DNA from: Methylophilus sp. 42
GTDB lineage: Bacteria > Pseudomonadota > Gammaproteobacteria > Burkholderiales > Methylophilaceae
NCBI RefSeq assembly: GCF_000384155.1
Contig: NZ_KB913031.1
Span: 1,736,001-1,800,000 of the forward strand
DNA: 64,000 nt
Reading direction: 5' to 3'
Shown piece by piece: positions 1 to 8,062 of the stretch. Below the pieces are notes generated by a model. The model had not been told where the DNA came from. It was given only the letters and a program-made list of their open reading frames with translations, and did not search any database. The translations under genes were made by a program, and so were the position numbers. The number at the start of each line of letters is the position of its first letter. Within the stretch, counting starts at the first letter, position 1.

Positions 1-96
1 AAAAGGCATGTAAGCGGCGAACAAGGCTGCTTTTTCGCGAATCGCCAGCGACAAAACCCCGGGTTTTGCGGCGGCTGGTGGTAGTGTATCTGTCAT
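1..96 (-). CDS. pilZ: PilZ-type protein, N-terminal part (cut by window edge)
   Basis: Only the first 32 codons are present, from an ATG at 94-96 to the window edge. The peptide contains GVLSLAIREKAALFAAYMPF, the characteristic start of the small type IV pilus assembly protein PilZ, which commonly follows holB in proteobacteria. It lies 49 bp downstream of holB on the same strand, so it is probably the last gene of pabC-mltG-tmk-holB-pilZ. Proteins of this orthologous group are needed for type IV pilus biogenesis. Many of them bind c-di-GMP poorly, and the part that would decide this is outside the window. Confidence 0.75.
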   Translation of the reverse strand, partial: MTDTLPPAAAKPGVLSLAIREKAALFAAYMPF

Positions 97-145
97 AGCC
101 CAGGCTCCAGAATGTTTACCTTAATCACCATCAAACAAACTGGCC

Positions 146-1138
146 TTAAGCAAACATTTTTTTGTATTGCAATAATAACTGCTCCAGCTGTAACTCCTGA
201 TTGAGTGGATGCTGTGCTGTCATTTTAAAACGATTTAGCTGTTGTTGAAACGCCAGTAAGCGTGACATATTGACCGCACCCGCCAATGCCTGCAATGGCG
301 CAGCCTCACTCGGATGATAACGCAAGGGTTGCTGGTGGCTAGAGAGCCAGACATCCAGCAGCCATTTCTGTAACACCTGGATCGCCTGCTCCATGCCCTG
401 CTTGATCAGCACCGGCACAGCTGCGGCAATATCGATGGTCGCCCCGCCTACCAGGTGCGGGCGCAATTGCTGGTACCAGGCATGCCAGTCAAACTCATCT
501 TGCTGTATCGTCGTTGGTGCACCACCGCTGTAATGCCAGATCCATTCAGGATTCGGCACAGACTGGGCTTGTAACCACTGCAAGCCCTGCTCGCGGCTGG
601 GCACCGGCATTTCTACCTGCATACACCGGCTTAAAATAGTAGGCAACAAAGCCTGACGCTGATGCGAGACCAGTAAAAACTGCGTGCGCTGCGGCGGCTC
701 TTCCAATAGTTTAAGTAAAGCGTTAGAGGCCGCTACATTCATCGCCTCCAGGGGGTGAATCAACACCACACGAATACCATCGACACGATGGGAGGTCAGC
801 GACAAATAGTCATGCAAGGCGCGAATCTGGTCTATGAGGATTTGCTGCCGTTTGCGGGTCTTTTTCTTGCCACTATCAGCAGCATCGTCATCTTCAGGCG
901 TGATCTCCCTGAAATCGGGATGTGCGCCTTCGGATAGCCAATGACAGGATTCGCATTCACCACAGGCAAAGCCCTGTTGTGGTCGTAAACACAGCAAAGC
1001 CGCCGCCATCGTCTGCGCAAAATGCAGTTTACCAATACCGGTTTTACCATGCAGCAATAAGGCATGGTGACGCGTCTCCCCCGCTTGCATCCAATGCGAG
1101 AACAGGGAATCTTGCCAGGGATAAAGCTTATTAATCAT
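146..1138 (-). CDS. holB: DNA polymerase III subunit delta'
   Basis: 330 residues, the usual length for delta', a clamp-loader subunit that helps open the beta clamp and load it at primed DNA. The N-terminus has a degenerate P-loop (GKTGIGK, residues 31-37). A zinc module follows with Cys50, Cys59, Cys62 and Cys65, the same spacing as in E. coli delta'. An SRC motif (ILSRCMQ) that contacts the neighbouring ATPase site is present near residue 170. Delta' does not hydrolyse ATP itself. The start overlaps the tmk stop by 4 bp (ATGA), so the two are translationally coupled, an arrangement conserved in many gammaproteobacteria and betaproteobacteria. Confidence 0.96.
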   Translation of the reverse strand: MINKLYPWQDSLFSHWMQAGETRHHALLLHGKTGIGKLHFAQTMAAALLCLRPQQGFACGECESCHWLSEGAHPDFREITPEDDDAADSGKKKTRKRQQILIDQIRALHDYLSLTSHRVDGIRVVLIHPLEAMNVAASNALLKLLEEPPQRTQFLLVSHQRQALLPTILSRCMQVEMPVPSREQGLQWLQAQSVPNPEWIWHYSGGAPTTIQQDEFDWHAWYQQLRPHLVGGATIDIAAAVPVLIKQGMEQAIQVLQKWLLDVWLSSHQQPLRYHPSEAAPLQALAGAVNMSRLLAFQQQLNRFKMTAQHPLNQELQLEQLLLQYKKMFA

Positions 1139-1740
1139 AAAGATGAAATAATTTCTTCAACTGACTTCTTCACTTCTTCAAGTGAGCGATGCGCATCTAT
1201 GACATGAAAACGCTGCGGAAATTCGGCAGCTCTGGCCAGGTATTGTGCACGCAGTTTGGCAAAAAATTCAGCGCCTTGCGCTTCAAACTTGTCTGGCGTC
1301 CGAGCCCCGGCCAGGCGCTGCAAACTCACCTCAACCGGCACATCAAACAACAGGGTGGCATCGGGCTGCAAATCACCCTGCACCCATTGTTCTAATTGCT
1401 GCATTTTTTGCAAAGGCAAACCGCGTGCACCGCACTGATAGGCATAAGACGCATCAGTGAAACGGTCTGACACGACAATCGCATCGCGCTGTAATGCTGG
1501 CAGAATGACTTGCTGCAAATGCTCGGCACGCGCAGCAAACATCAACAAAGACTCGGTTTCCACATGCATCTCTCTATGCAACAGGATTTCGCGCAATTCT
1601 TCCCCTAATAGGGTACCGCCAGGTTCACGTGTAGAAACCACTTCGCGACCGCGACTGGCCAGCATTTGTAAAATCGTCGGAATATGCGTGCTCTTACCGG
1701 CACCATCCATTCCTTCCAGCGTGATAAACAAGCCCGCCAT
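1135..1740 (-). CDS. tmk: Thymidylate kinase
   Basis: 201 residues. It phosphorylates dTMP to dTDP with ATP in the cytoplasm, the last specific step before dTTP. Visible motifs are the P-loop GMDGAGKST (residues 10-18), the DRFTDAS substrate motif near residue 93 and a LID segment around RTPDKFEAQ. The P-loop has no arginine, which fits the bacterial type II enzyme, where the LID supplies the catalytic arginine. It sits between mltG (39 bp upstream) and holB (4 bp overlap) in one operon. Confidence 0.97.
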   Translation of the reverse strand: MAGLFITLEGMDGAGKSTHIPTILQMLASRGREVVSTREPGGTLLGEELREILLHREMHVETESLLMFAARAEHLQQVILPALQRDAIVVSDRFTDASYAYQCGARGLPLQKMQQLEQWVQGDLQPDATLLFDVPVEVSLQRLAGARTPDKFEAQGAEFFAKLRAQYLARAAEFPQRFHVIDAHRSLEEVKKSVEEIISSL

Positions 1741-1779
1741 TATTCAAGATTCCCCGTATGTATATCTTGGTGCATATTG

Positions 1780-2787
1780 TTAGTGTTTCTTTAATTGGTA
1801 GGCGCGCACCGCCTGATTGTGTGCGTCCAGCGAACTGGTAAACACATGCCTGCCCTGACCGTTTGCCACAAAATACAAAGCATTGGTCTTGGCCGGATGC
1901 AAGGCCGCTTGTATCGAGGCCAGCCCTGGCAAAGCAATCGGCGTCGGCGGCAAGCCACTGCGCGTATACGTGTTGTAAGGCGTATCCGTCAGTAAGTCTT
2001 TTTTGGTGATATTGCCACGGTAACGCGTACCCATGCCATAAATCACTGTGGGGTCAGTCTGCAATCGCATGCCTTTACGCAGGCGGTTAATAAACACACC
2101 GGCAATTTGCGGGCGTTCTTCTTCCACCCCGGTTTCTTTTTCGACGATGGATGCCATCACCAGTGCCTCATACATGGAGCGGTAAGGCAAGCCCGCCTCT
2201 CGTGCCTCCCAGGCCGCCGACAAATGCTGCGCCATTTTCTGGTAAGCCCGCTTGTAGAGGTCGGCATCACTGCTCTGCGCGTCCAGAAAATAAGTATCCG
2301 GAAAAAACCAGCCTTCCGGGTGCATGGCTTGCCCGCTGATTTGCTGCATCAACTCGCTATCAGACAACATCACTGTGTCATGGCGGATGCCTGGCATTTG
2401 TGCCAGTTTTTGCCTGAAGTCGGCAAACGTTTTACCTTCGATTAATTGCAGTTTAAATTGATCAAACGTGCCATGCTTGAGGATGTCTATGAGTGACATC
2501 ACCTGCAATGGCGTATTCAAAGCATAATCACCGGCCTGCAATTGACCGCCACTGCCTGTCACTTTCACCGTCAGCAGAAAGCTATAGGGTTCAGTCAGCA
2601 CGCCTGCGGCAACCAGTTGATCGGCAATGCCGCGCACACTGGCCCCGGCCGGAATCTGCAAGCCTATGGTTTCTGATGCCATGGGCAATGGCCGAATCAT
2701 GAAAATCACCATCCAGACTGCCAGTGCCAGAACCGCGAGCACCAAGGCGGCAACGCCGTATTTCACACACTGCTTAATGAACAACAT
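1780..2787 (-). CDS. mltG: Endolytic murein transglycosylase MltG
   Basis: 335 residues with one N-terminal membrane segment (about residues 10-31) and a periplasmic YceG-like domain. The family cleaves nascent peptidoglycan strands next to the synthases and so sets glycan chain length. The motif SIVEKETG (about residues 213-220) carries the catalytic glutamate, and the later DPTVIYG and NTY motifs are also present. The start overlaps the pabC stop by 14 bp, and tmk follows 39 bp later. The order pabC-mltG-tmk-holB is widespread in proteobacteria and supports the call. Confidence 0.95.
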   Translation of the reverse strand: MLFIKQCVKYGVAALVLAVLALAVWMVIFMIRPLPMASETIGLQIPAGASVRGIADQLVAAGVLTEPYSFLLTVKVTGSGGQLQAGDYALNTPLQVMSLIDILKHGTFDQFKLQLIEGKTFADFRQKLAQMPGIRHDTVMLSDSELMQQISGQAMHPEGWFFPDTYFLDAQSSDADLYKRAYQKMAQHLSAAWEAREAGLPYRSMYEALVMASIVEKETGVEEERPQIAGVFINRLRKGMRLQTDPTVIYGMGTRYRGNITKKDLLTDTPYNTYTRSGLPPTPIALPGLASIQAALHPAKTNALYFVANGQGRHVFTSSLDAHNQAVRAYQLKKH

Positions 2788-3613
2788 AGTTTAAATGCGC
2801 TCTTAATTCTTTGGCCCAATCATTGCTGGCAATCATCTGGTCGTCAATCTGCGTCACCTGCAATACGCCATAGACGCTATTGGCAACCACCACAGCATCG
2901 GCTGCCAGCAGGTTTTCCATAAACAAGTTGGTCGAGACCACCACCTGGCCGTGCGTTTTATACCAGTCGAGGATTTTTTGCCGCATCACGCCTGACACGC
3001 CACACTGATCCAGTGCCGGGGTCATCACCAGGCCGTCTTTGCTGATAAACAGATTGCCGCTGACAGCTTCAATCACTTGGTCATGGTAATCACGCAGCAC
3101 GCCATCAAAAAAGCGTGGATCTTTGAGCTCTGCACGAGCCAATACATTTTCCAGGCGATTCAGGTGCTTGATACCAGCCAGCAAGGGCTGCGAGGCCAAT
3201 CGCGTCTGGCAGGTATATAAAGCCACGCCTGTTGTATAGATTTCAGGCGCATAGACCGGCAATGCACTGTGTATAAACACCCGTGTCGGCTCACAGATAG
3301 CGGGCGGCGCGTAGCCACGCGCACCGTCACCGCGCGTAATCATGACTTTCACAATCCCGTTTGATAATTCTTCGCCGTCAGCAGAGGCCATCAAGTGCCT
3401 GAATTCCTGCATCAGCAACTCGGCTGAGGGGCATACAATCTGGATTTTGCTGCAATCGGCCACCAGCGTCTGATAGTGTAATGGCCAGTCCTGCAATTCG
3501 CCGCCCAGCAGGCGCATGGTGCGGAAAATGCCATCGCCATAAGCAAAGCCGCGGTTGGTTGGCGCAATACCAGATACCAATTTACCGTTGATGCAATAGC
3601 GGACTGAGCTCAT
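2774..3613 (-). CDS. pabC: Aminodeoxychorismate lyase (PLP fold type IV)
   Basis: 279 residues from the ATG at 3611-3613 (MSSVRYCINGKL...). The reading frame stays open 216 bases further upstream, but that extension has no family similarity and would run into the divergent sigma-28 promoter, so it was rejected. The enzyme converts 4-amino-4-deoxychorismate to p-aminobenzoate and pyruvate for folate synthesis. The PLP lysine lies in IKHLNRLENVL. The GFAYGDGIFRT segment and the late GVSGVMRQ segment are typical of the branched-chain aminotransferase/ADC-lyase family. A D-amino-acid transaminase is the alternative, but the operon context favours PabC. Confidence 0.9.
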   Translation of the reverse strand: MSSVRYCINGKLVSGIAPTNRGFAYGDGIFRTMRLLGGELQDWPLHYQTLVADCSKIQIVCPSAELLMQEFRHLMASADGEELSNGIVKVMITRGDGARGYAPPAICEPTRVFIHSALPVYAPEIYTTGVALYTCQTRLASQPLLAGIKHLNRLENVLARAELKDPRFFDGVLRDYHDQVIEAVSGNLFISKDGLVMTPALDQCGVSGVMRQKILDWYKTHGQVVVSTNLFMENLLAADAVVVANSVYGVLQVTQIDDQMIASNDWAKELRAHLNYVVH

Positions 3614-3741
3614 GTGATGCCAGAGAAAAGAGTGATGTCGAACAAGGCTGAAACCATACCATAAATCAACGCTAACTGACGCGCTATCTGACGAAAAACC
3701 AGCCATGAACAATGGCCTAAACGCTGAAATAAAGGATTTTT

Positions 3742-3768
3742 TAAAGTTTATTGTGGTGATGCCGTTAA
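3742..3768 (+). promoter_or_regulatory. Sigma-28 (FliA) promoter upstream of the unknown gene at 3816
   Basis: TAAAGTTT (3742-3749), an 11-base spacer, then GCCGTTAA (3761-3768). This matches the enterobacterial FliA consensus TAAAGTTT-N11-GCCGATAA at 15 of 16 positions. It has the same layout as the promoters found here before flgM and flgK. Predicted transcription starts around 3775, about 40 bases before the ATG at 3816. Confidence 0.85.
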
Positions 3769-3815
3769 CAAGATTAGCAGTAATGTATCTGTATTCTTTT
3801 TGACGAGGCATGGCG

Positions 3816-4262
3816 ATGTCAGTTTCCAATATTCAAAGCAATGTCTCAGCCCTGTTAAACAAGGCCTACAACACCGAGACCAACGCAGCGAGCGGCGGCG
3901 ATGCCGTCAGTACGCTTGCCAAAGAAAGCACCACCAACAGTGACAGCGGCACAAACGCCTCGGCCAGTGCGCAAGTGACACTAGGCAGCACCGACACAGC
4001 CCCTGAAACCTATACAGCAAAAGGCTTAATGCAGCAGTTACGCCAATATCAGCTGAGTAATGCATCGCTAATCTTTGGCAATGGCGATGAGTCGAATGAC
4101 GATAGTACGGGCTTGACCAGCTTACCAGGCACATCTTCGAGCAGTGACCTGGAAAGCATGAGCCAGGACTGGGTAAGCACCATCAGCGAAAGTCCTGGTA
4201 AAGCGTCGGTCATGGTGGAAAGCAGTAAAAATAACTCCTTAAATACGATCTTTGGCGGATAA
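3816..4262 (+). CDS. Unknown protein, probable late flagellar gene (sigma-28 dependent)
   Basis: 148 residues from the ATG at 3816, chosen over the ATG at 3810 because GAGG (3805-3808) sits 7 bases ahead of it. I recognise no family. The protein is very rich in Ser, Thr, Asn, Gly and Ala. It has no Cys or His and a single Trp, no signal peptide and no membrane segment. The only clearly ordered part is a short possible helix around GLMQQLRQYQLSNASLIFG (about residues 69-87). It is monocistronic, with its own sigma-28 promoter and a strong terminator. Composition and promoter together suggest a filament-associated, secreted or regulatory flagellar accessory protein, but this is inference. Confidence 0.75.
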   Translation: MSVSNIQSNVSALLNKAYNTETNAASGGDAVSTLAKESTTNSDSGTNASASAQVTLGSTDTAPETYTAKGLMQQLRQYQLSNASLIFGNGDESNDDSTGLTSLPGTSSSSDLESMSQDWVSTISESPGKASVMVESSKNNSLNTIFGG

Positions 4263-4304
4263 ACACCCGCAGATAAGTATTTAGACAGTACCAGCAATCG
4301 CCAT

Positions 4305-4335
4305 AAAAACGCCCGACTTCCGGGCGTTTTTATTT
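4305..4335 (+). terminator. Rho-independent terminator
   Basis: Stem AACGCCCG / CGGGCGTT with a short ACTTC loop, preceded by A residues and followed by a T-rich run (TTTTTATTTTTG). It ends the transcript of the gene at 3816-4262. Confidence 0.9.
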
Positions 4336-4346
4336 TTGTGGCAACC

Positions 4347-4397
4347 ATGCGACGTCGCATATACAATTGTTAATAAATGATAATAAATCAACAATTG
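4347..4397. promoter_or_regulatory. Palindrome cluster upstream of the TIR-like gene (possible operator and promoter)
   Basis: Three symmetric elements lie directly ahead of the gene at 4411. The first is a perfect 14-bp palindrome, ATGCGACGTCGCAT (4347-4360). The second is an inverted repeat, CAATTGTT (4364-4371) and AACAATTG (4390-4397). The third is a direct repeat of TAATAAAT (4371-4378 and 4381-4388) between those arms. GATAAT (4379-4384) could serve as a -10 element. This looks like a regulator-bound promoter, but no regulator gene is adjacent. Confidence 0.5.
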
Positions 4398-4410
4398 AAG
4401 GAGTGATGCG

Positions 4411-5148
4411 ATGAAACCAAAAATCTTTATAGGCTCTTCACGCGAGGGTCTGGATATTGCCAATCCCATACACGCCAATTTAACCCGCGATGCCGAATGC
4501 ACGGTGTGGAGCAATGGCGTGTTCCAGATTTCAGGGTCTACCCTCTACAGCCTGATCAACGCCCTGCGCAACTCTGATTTTGGCGTATTTGTATTTAGCC
4601 CGGATGACCTGACAATCATGCGCGGACAGCAAAACCCGGTGGTACGTGACAATGTGATTTTTGAGTTAGGCCTGTTTATCGGCCGCTTGGGCGTTGAACG
4701 CTGTTTCTTTATCACCCCTGACCATGTCGCTGATTTACGGCTACCGACTGACCTGATGGGCATACTGCCCGGGCAATATGAAGCAAACCGGCACGACCAG
4801 AACTGGCTGGCCGCCACCAACCCGGTCTGCATGCAAATCCGCGCCAAGCTGATAGAGCTGAAATCGTTTCAAGATGCCACCGTGAACGCCGCAACGGCGG
4901 TGGACTCAAGCACGAACCATGAAATAAAGCATGCAATATCACATGATCACACGGCAACAGATCAACACTTAGGACTGGAGCCACACGGCAAGGCCTATGC
5001 ACTGACTGGCAATACGCATAAGCATAAAGACGCTATTAAACAAGCCGGGGCCAGCTGGAACAAAGGTTTAAAGAAGTGGATTATTCGCGGTAGCGATAAA
5101 ATCAAGTTTGAACGCCTGATCGCGGACGTGAACAGCAGCACATATTAA
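4411..5148 (+). CDS. TIR-like (CAP12/PycTIR family) predicted nucleotide-binding protein, orphan
   Basis: 245 residues. The ATG follows AGGAG at 4399-4403. Residues about 4-125 form a TIR-like domain of the PF10137 type. FIGSSREGL opens the fold, SDFGVFVFSPDD is the central strand, and RDNVIFELGLFIGRLG carries the conserved glutamate expected at the active site. Members of this family act as NAD-cleaving effectors in anti-phage systems. After a linker, residues about 187-240 form a second small module (KAYALTGNTHKHKDAIK, then GASWNKGLKKWII). It resembles short DUF5710-like modules, but I cannot name it with certainty. No nucleotide cyclase or other defence gene is adjacent. Function as an NADase is inferred from the family. 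Confidence 0.8.
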   Translation: MKPKIFIGSSREGLDIANPIHANLTRDAECTVWSNGVFQISGSTLYSLINALRNSDFGVFVFSPDDLTIMRGQQNPVVRDNVIFELGLFIGRLGVERCFFITPDHVADLRLPTDLMGILPGQYEANRHDQNWLAATNPVCMQIRAKLIELKSFQDATVNAATAVDSSTNHEIKHAISHDHTATDQHLGLEPHGKAYALTGNTHKHKDAIKQAGASWNKGLKKWIIRGSDKIKFERLIADVNSSTY

Positions 5149-5168
5149 CAGCGTGTGCCCAAACTCAG

Positions 5169-5663
5169 TTACGCTTTGACAAAATGACCGCGTGCTTTGT
5201 CACGGAGGCACTGCAGCAAGTCTGCGGTACGCAATGCCAGTGCGTAGCCCAGTACGCCACTGCCTATCACCACGGTTTCATAGTTAGCGACACTGTCATC
5301 AACCAATACCGTTAAGCCTTCAGGCAAAGCAATCGGCGGTACAGCACCGACCACATAGCCGGTCGCTTCCGGCACTTCGTCATATTCCGCCATGCGGCAT
5401 TTGCGCTCACCCAAGTGGGCGCGCAATAACGCCCAGTCTGCACGGCCGCCGCCAGCCACTGCCAGCAGGCAAAAACCACTGTTTTCCCCCTTGAACACCA
5501 CGCTGCGTACCACAGACTGCGGATCTGATCCTTGGGCGGAAAGTAATTCCTCCAGCTGGCGGATCGGTTTCTGATCGTCACTCAGGGGAATTTCAATCAC
5601 TTCAAATTGAATCTGCTGCTGGACTAGCAAATCAATCACCGGCGAGGTTAGATGCGTCGTCAC
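5169..5663 (-). CDS. YbaK/ProX-type aminoacyl-tRNA deacylase domain protein
   Basis: 164 residues from a GTG at 5661-5663. GAGGAG (5671-5676) stands 7 bases before it, whereas the ATG five codons upstream overlaps that ribosome-binding site. The YbaK fold spans most of the protein. Family features are VVRSVVFKGE (strand with the conserved Lys), a LLAVAGGGRADW segment, and GYVVGAVPPIALPEG, the glycine-rich substrate loop. Such free-standing proteins hydrolyse mischarged aminoacyl-tRNA (Cys-tRNA(Pro), Ala-tRNA(Pro) and others). Substrate specificity cannot be read from the sequence. The C-terminus lacks any additional domain. Confidence 0.85.
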   Translation of the reverse strand: MTTHLTSPVIDLLVQQQIQFEVIEIPLSDDQKPIRQLEELLSAQGSDPQSVVRSVVFKGENSGFCLLAVAGGGRADWALLRAHLGERKCRMAEYDEVPEATGYVVGAVPPIALPEGLTVLVDDSVANYETVVIGSGVLGYALALRTADLLQCLRDKARGHFVKA

Positions 5664-5709
5664 GAACAAACTCCTCAATTAATCAATAGCTTTAATAAAT
5701 GAATATAAT

Positions 5710-6063
5710 TTATTGATATTCAGTGTATTTTGCGTTGCTGCCCTTGCATTTATCGGCTGGGTATTTCTGCGCATTTAGCGCAATCTTGGCATTGGTGGCG
5801 GCGATCAAATCAATGCCACACACCTCGGCAATCCGCATCAGGTACACAAAAGTATCTGCCAGTTCCTGCCCAACCTTGTCTTTGGTTTCGGCATGCAGTT
5901 GGCGACTGTCAGACTCTGTCATCCATTGAAAATGCTCAACCACCTCAGCCGCCTCTACAATCATGGCCATGGCCAGGTTTTTAGGGGAATGAAACTGCGC
6001 CCAGTCACGCTCTTCTACAAAGGCATTCACACGTGCCCGCAATGCATCAATTGAATCAGTCAT
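5710..6063 (-). CDS. MazG-like nucleotide pyrophosphohydrolase
   Basis: 117 residues, one all-alpha MazG-like domain of the RS21-C6/dCTPase type. Two metal-binding motifs are visible: EAAEVVEHFQW (about residues 37-47) and ELADTFVYLMRIAE (about 67-80), together giving the ExxE and ExxD pattern. Enzymes of this group hydrolyse dCTP or modified nucleoside triphosphates to monophosphates and clean the nucleotide pool. It sits 46 bp from the YbaK-like gene and 27 bp from the THUMP methyltransferase on the same strand. Exact substrate unknown. Confidence 0.87.
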   Translation of the reverse strand: MTDSIDALRARVNAFVEERDWAQFHSPKNLAMAMIVEAAEVVEHFQWMTESDSRQLHAETKDKVGQELADTFVYLMRIAEVCGIDLIAATNAKIALNAQKYPADKCKGSNAKYTEYQ

Positions 6064-6090
6064 CGAGTTATCCTAAACGTTATTACTGAA

Positions 6091-7266
6091 CTACTGACTA
6101 TCATCTGCGGCTGGCGACTCGGCTTTCTCTCGCCGATTGCTGCCTGCCACCATTTTAATCTCAAACAAACGACATTCTAGTGGTCCGTTATACAGCAGCG
6201 TTTTCTTGCTCGGACTTAAACGCATGAGCTTAGGCATACGCAAATCATTGGTCAGGAAATAGGTATTCCAGCCGGAGAATTTCTGTTTCAGCGCTGCCGC
6301 CATTTGCGGATACAGCTCGGCCAGTGTGTCATCCTCGCCGATACGCACCCCATAAGGCGGATTCGCCACCAGCACGCCGCTGTCTGCCGGCGGTGCAACC
6401 TTGGTAAACTCCCAGTGCGACAATTGCACGGCGTCCAGCCAGCCAGCCATTTCCAGATTCTGCTTGGTGACGCGTACAGCGCGCAAATCCATGTCTGAAC
6501 CGTAAATACTTTGAAAACTCACCGGTTTAACAGCTTTGGCCGCTGCGTTACGCACTTTCTTAAATGTATCAGATTCAAAGTTTTTGAGTTTTTCAAAGCC
6601 AAAGTTGCGGTTCAAGCCTGGCGCAATATTGAGCGCAATCATGACAGCTTCAAGCAGAAACGTACCGCTGCCGCACATCGGGTCCAGCAGCGCCTGGCCA
6701 GGTTGCCAGCCAGTCAGCTTTAAAATGCCTGCAGCCAGGTTTTCACGCAATGGCGCTTCAATACTGTTTTTACGGTTGCCACGCTGATAGAGCGGATTAC
6801 CGGAAGTATCCACATACAACTGATAGCTGTCAGCCGTCAGGTATACATGCACACGCACGCCAGGCTCACGCGTATCAATATTCGGACGGCTACCCACACT
6901 TTGACGGAACCGGTCACAAATAGCATCTTTGACGCGCAAAGTAATGAATTCCAGGCTTTTCAACGGACTGCGCACCGCCGTGACTTTGACCATCATGCTG
7001 TGTTTGACATCAAACCAGTTCGGCCAGTTGATTTTGAGTGCGCCCTGGTAAATATCGTCTTCTGTCAGGTATTTACCACGCCCGACCTGCATCAAAATGC
7101 GTGTCGCCACGCGTGAGTGCAAGTTGGCGTGGTAGCAGACAGAAAGCTCGCCGCTAAAACTGGCGCCGCCTTCGGTGGCTTTGATCTCACGCGCCCCACC
7201 CTGCTTGAGTTCATCGAGGAGAATAGCTTCCAGGCCACGTGGGCAGGTTGCGAAGTATTGATTCAT
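6091..7266 (-). CDS. THUMP-domain class I SAM-dependent RNA methyltransferase (RlmL N-terminal type)
   Basis: 391 residues from the ATG at 7264-7266. This start is preferred to a GTG at 7278 because GGTGG precedes it at a good distance and the peptide MNQYFATCPRGLEAIL matches the usual family start. A ferredoxin-like/THUMP region (about residues 45-155) binds RNA. The methyltransferase core has motif I LDPMCGSGTFLLEA and motif IV NPPYGVRIG. The NPPY motif indicates N-methylation of a base, as in the m2G2445-forming half of RlmL in 23S rRNA. The second RlmL half (RlmK-like) is absent. Likely substrate 23S rRNA, by homology only. Confidence 0.88.
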   Translation of the reverse strand: MNQYFATCPRGLEAILLDELKQGGAREIKATEGGASFSGELSVCYHANLHSRVATRILMQVGRGKYLTEDDIYQGALKINWPNWFDVKHSMMVKVTAVRSPLKSLEFITLRVKDAICDRFRQSVGSRPNIDTREPGVRVHVYLTADSYQLYVDTSGNPLYQRGNRKNSIEAPLRENLAAGILKLTGWQPGQALLDPMCGSGTFLLEAVMIALNIAPGLNRNFGFEKLKNFESDTFKKVRNAAAKAVKPVSFQSIYGSDMDLRAVRVTKQNLEMAGWLDAVQLSHWEFTKVAPPADSGVLVANPPYGVRIGEDDTLAELYPQMAAALKQKFSGWNTYFLTNDLRMPKLMRLSPSKKTLLYNGPLECRLFEIKMVAGSNRREKAESPAADDSQ

Positions 7267-7270
7267 GAAA

Positions 7271-8062
7271 TTAGCCACCGAGGGTGAACTCCTTACCGTT
7301 GTTAGGATTCGCGCCTTGCAGGCGGTCTATCAGGTCGAGAAAATTGATATTGTGGGTTTGCATGGCCTCCTGCGCGCGTTTGCGCAAGGTGGCCAGGTCT
7401 GGCATGGCCAAAGCGGATTTAAAACCAAATACGATGATATTGCCGGGTTTGCCCGTCGGCATCATGAGTACGCGTTGCTCAAAGGTTTGCTCCATGCGCT
7501 GCATATAGATATCAAACTTTTTGTCCGAACCCCACAGGTTAATGGTAAACAAGCCATCTGGCGTCAGCGCGTCTGCACAGTCATCAAAGAATGACTGGGT
7601 ACAAAAGTCTGGTGGCAAGCCATTGCTGCCAAAAGCATCCATCATCAGCCAGTCACAGGCACCCGGATGCTGCTGGATATGGGCAATGCCATCGCCTTCA
7701 ATAATCTGCAAGCGCTCGTCATCATCTGGCACAAAGAAATGGCTGCGGGCGACCTGGATCACCTGCGGATTGAGTTCGATCACGGTTTGCTGAATCTGCG
7801 GGCAATATTGCCACACGTATTTGGCAATGGAGCCACCACCCAGGCCGACTAAGGTCAATTGACGGCTATCCGGCTTGAATAACAGGCTGCTCAGCACGCC
7901 CCATGAATAAGCCAATACCAGCGCGTAAGGGTCTTTAACCTTCATGCTGCTCTGTATCGTCGGCGAACCCAGATGCATGGAGCGCACGCCGTCTGTCTCG
8001 GTGACTTCTACCATCTCAAAGTCAGACACAGCCTTATGGATTTTGCGGTTAAATTTAAACAT
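7271..8062 (-). CDS. Spermidine synthase-like methyltransferase-fold protein
   Basis: 263 residues with a Rossmann fold of the spermidine synthase family: VGLGGGSIAKYVW (cofactor loop, about residues 71-83), IELNPQVIQVAR, and DWLMMDAFGSNGLP. At the place where true spermidine synthases have the catalytic D-S-x-D-P stretch, this protein reads DAFGSNGLP, so aminopropyl transfer is doubtful. Its start shares one base with the stop of the RNB gene, and the next gene begins within a few bases of its stop. It is therefore tightly coupled with RNA-processing genes. True function unknown. Confidence 0.75.
   Translation of the reverse strand: MFKFNRKIHKAVSDFEMVEVTETDGVRSMHLGSPTIQSSMKVKDPYALVLAYSWGVLSSLLFKPDSRQLTLVGLGGGSIAKYVWQYCPQIQQTVIELNPQVIQVARSHFFVPDDDERLQIIEGDGIAHIQQHPGACDWLMMDAFGSNGLPPDFCTQSFFDDCADALTPDGLFTINLWGSDKKFDIYMQRMEQTFEQRVLMMPTGKPGNIIVFGFKSALAMPDLATLRKRAQEAMQTHNINFLDLIDRLQGANPNNGKEFTLGG

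Noticed and set aside
3614-3829. N-terminal extension of pabC
   Set aside because: The frame is open, but the added 72 residues have no family similarity and would cover the divergent sigma-28 promoter.
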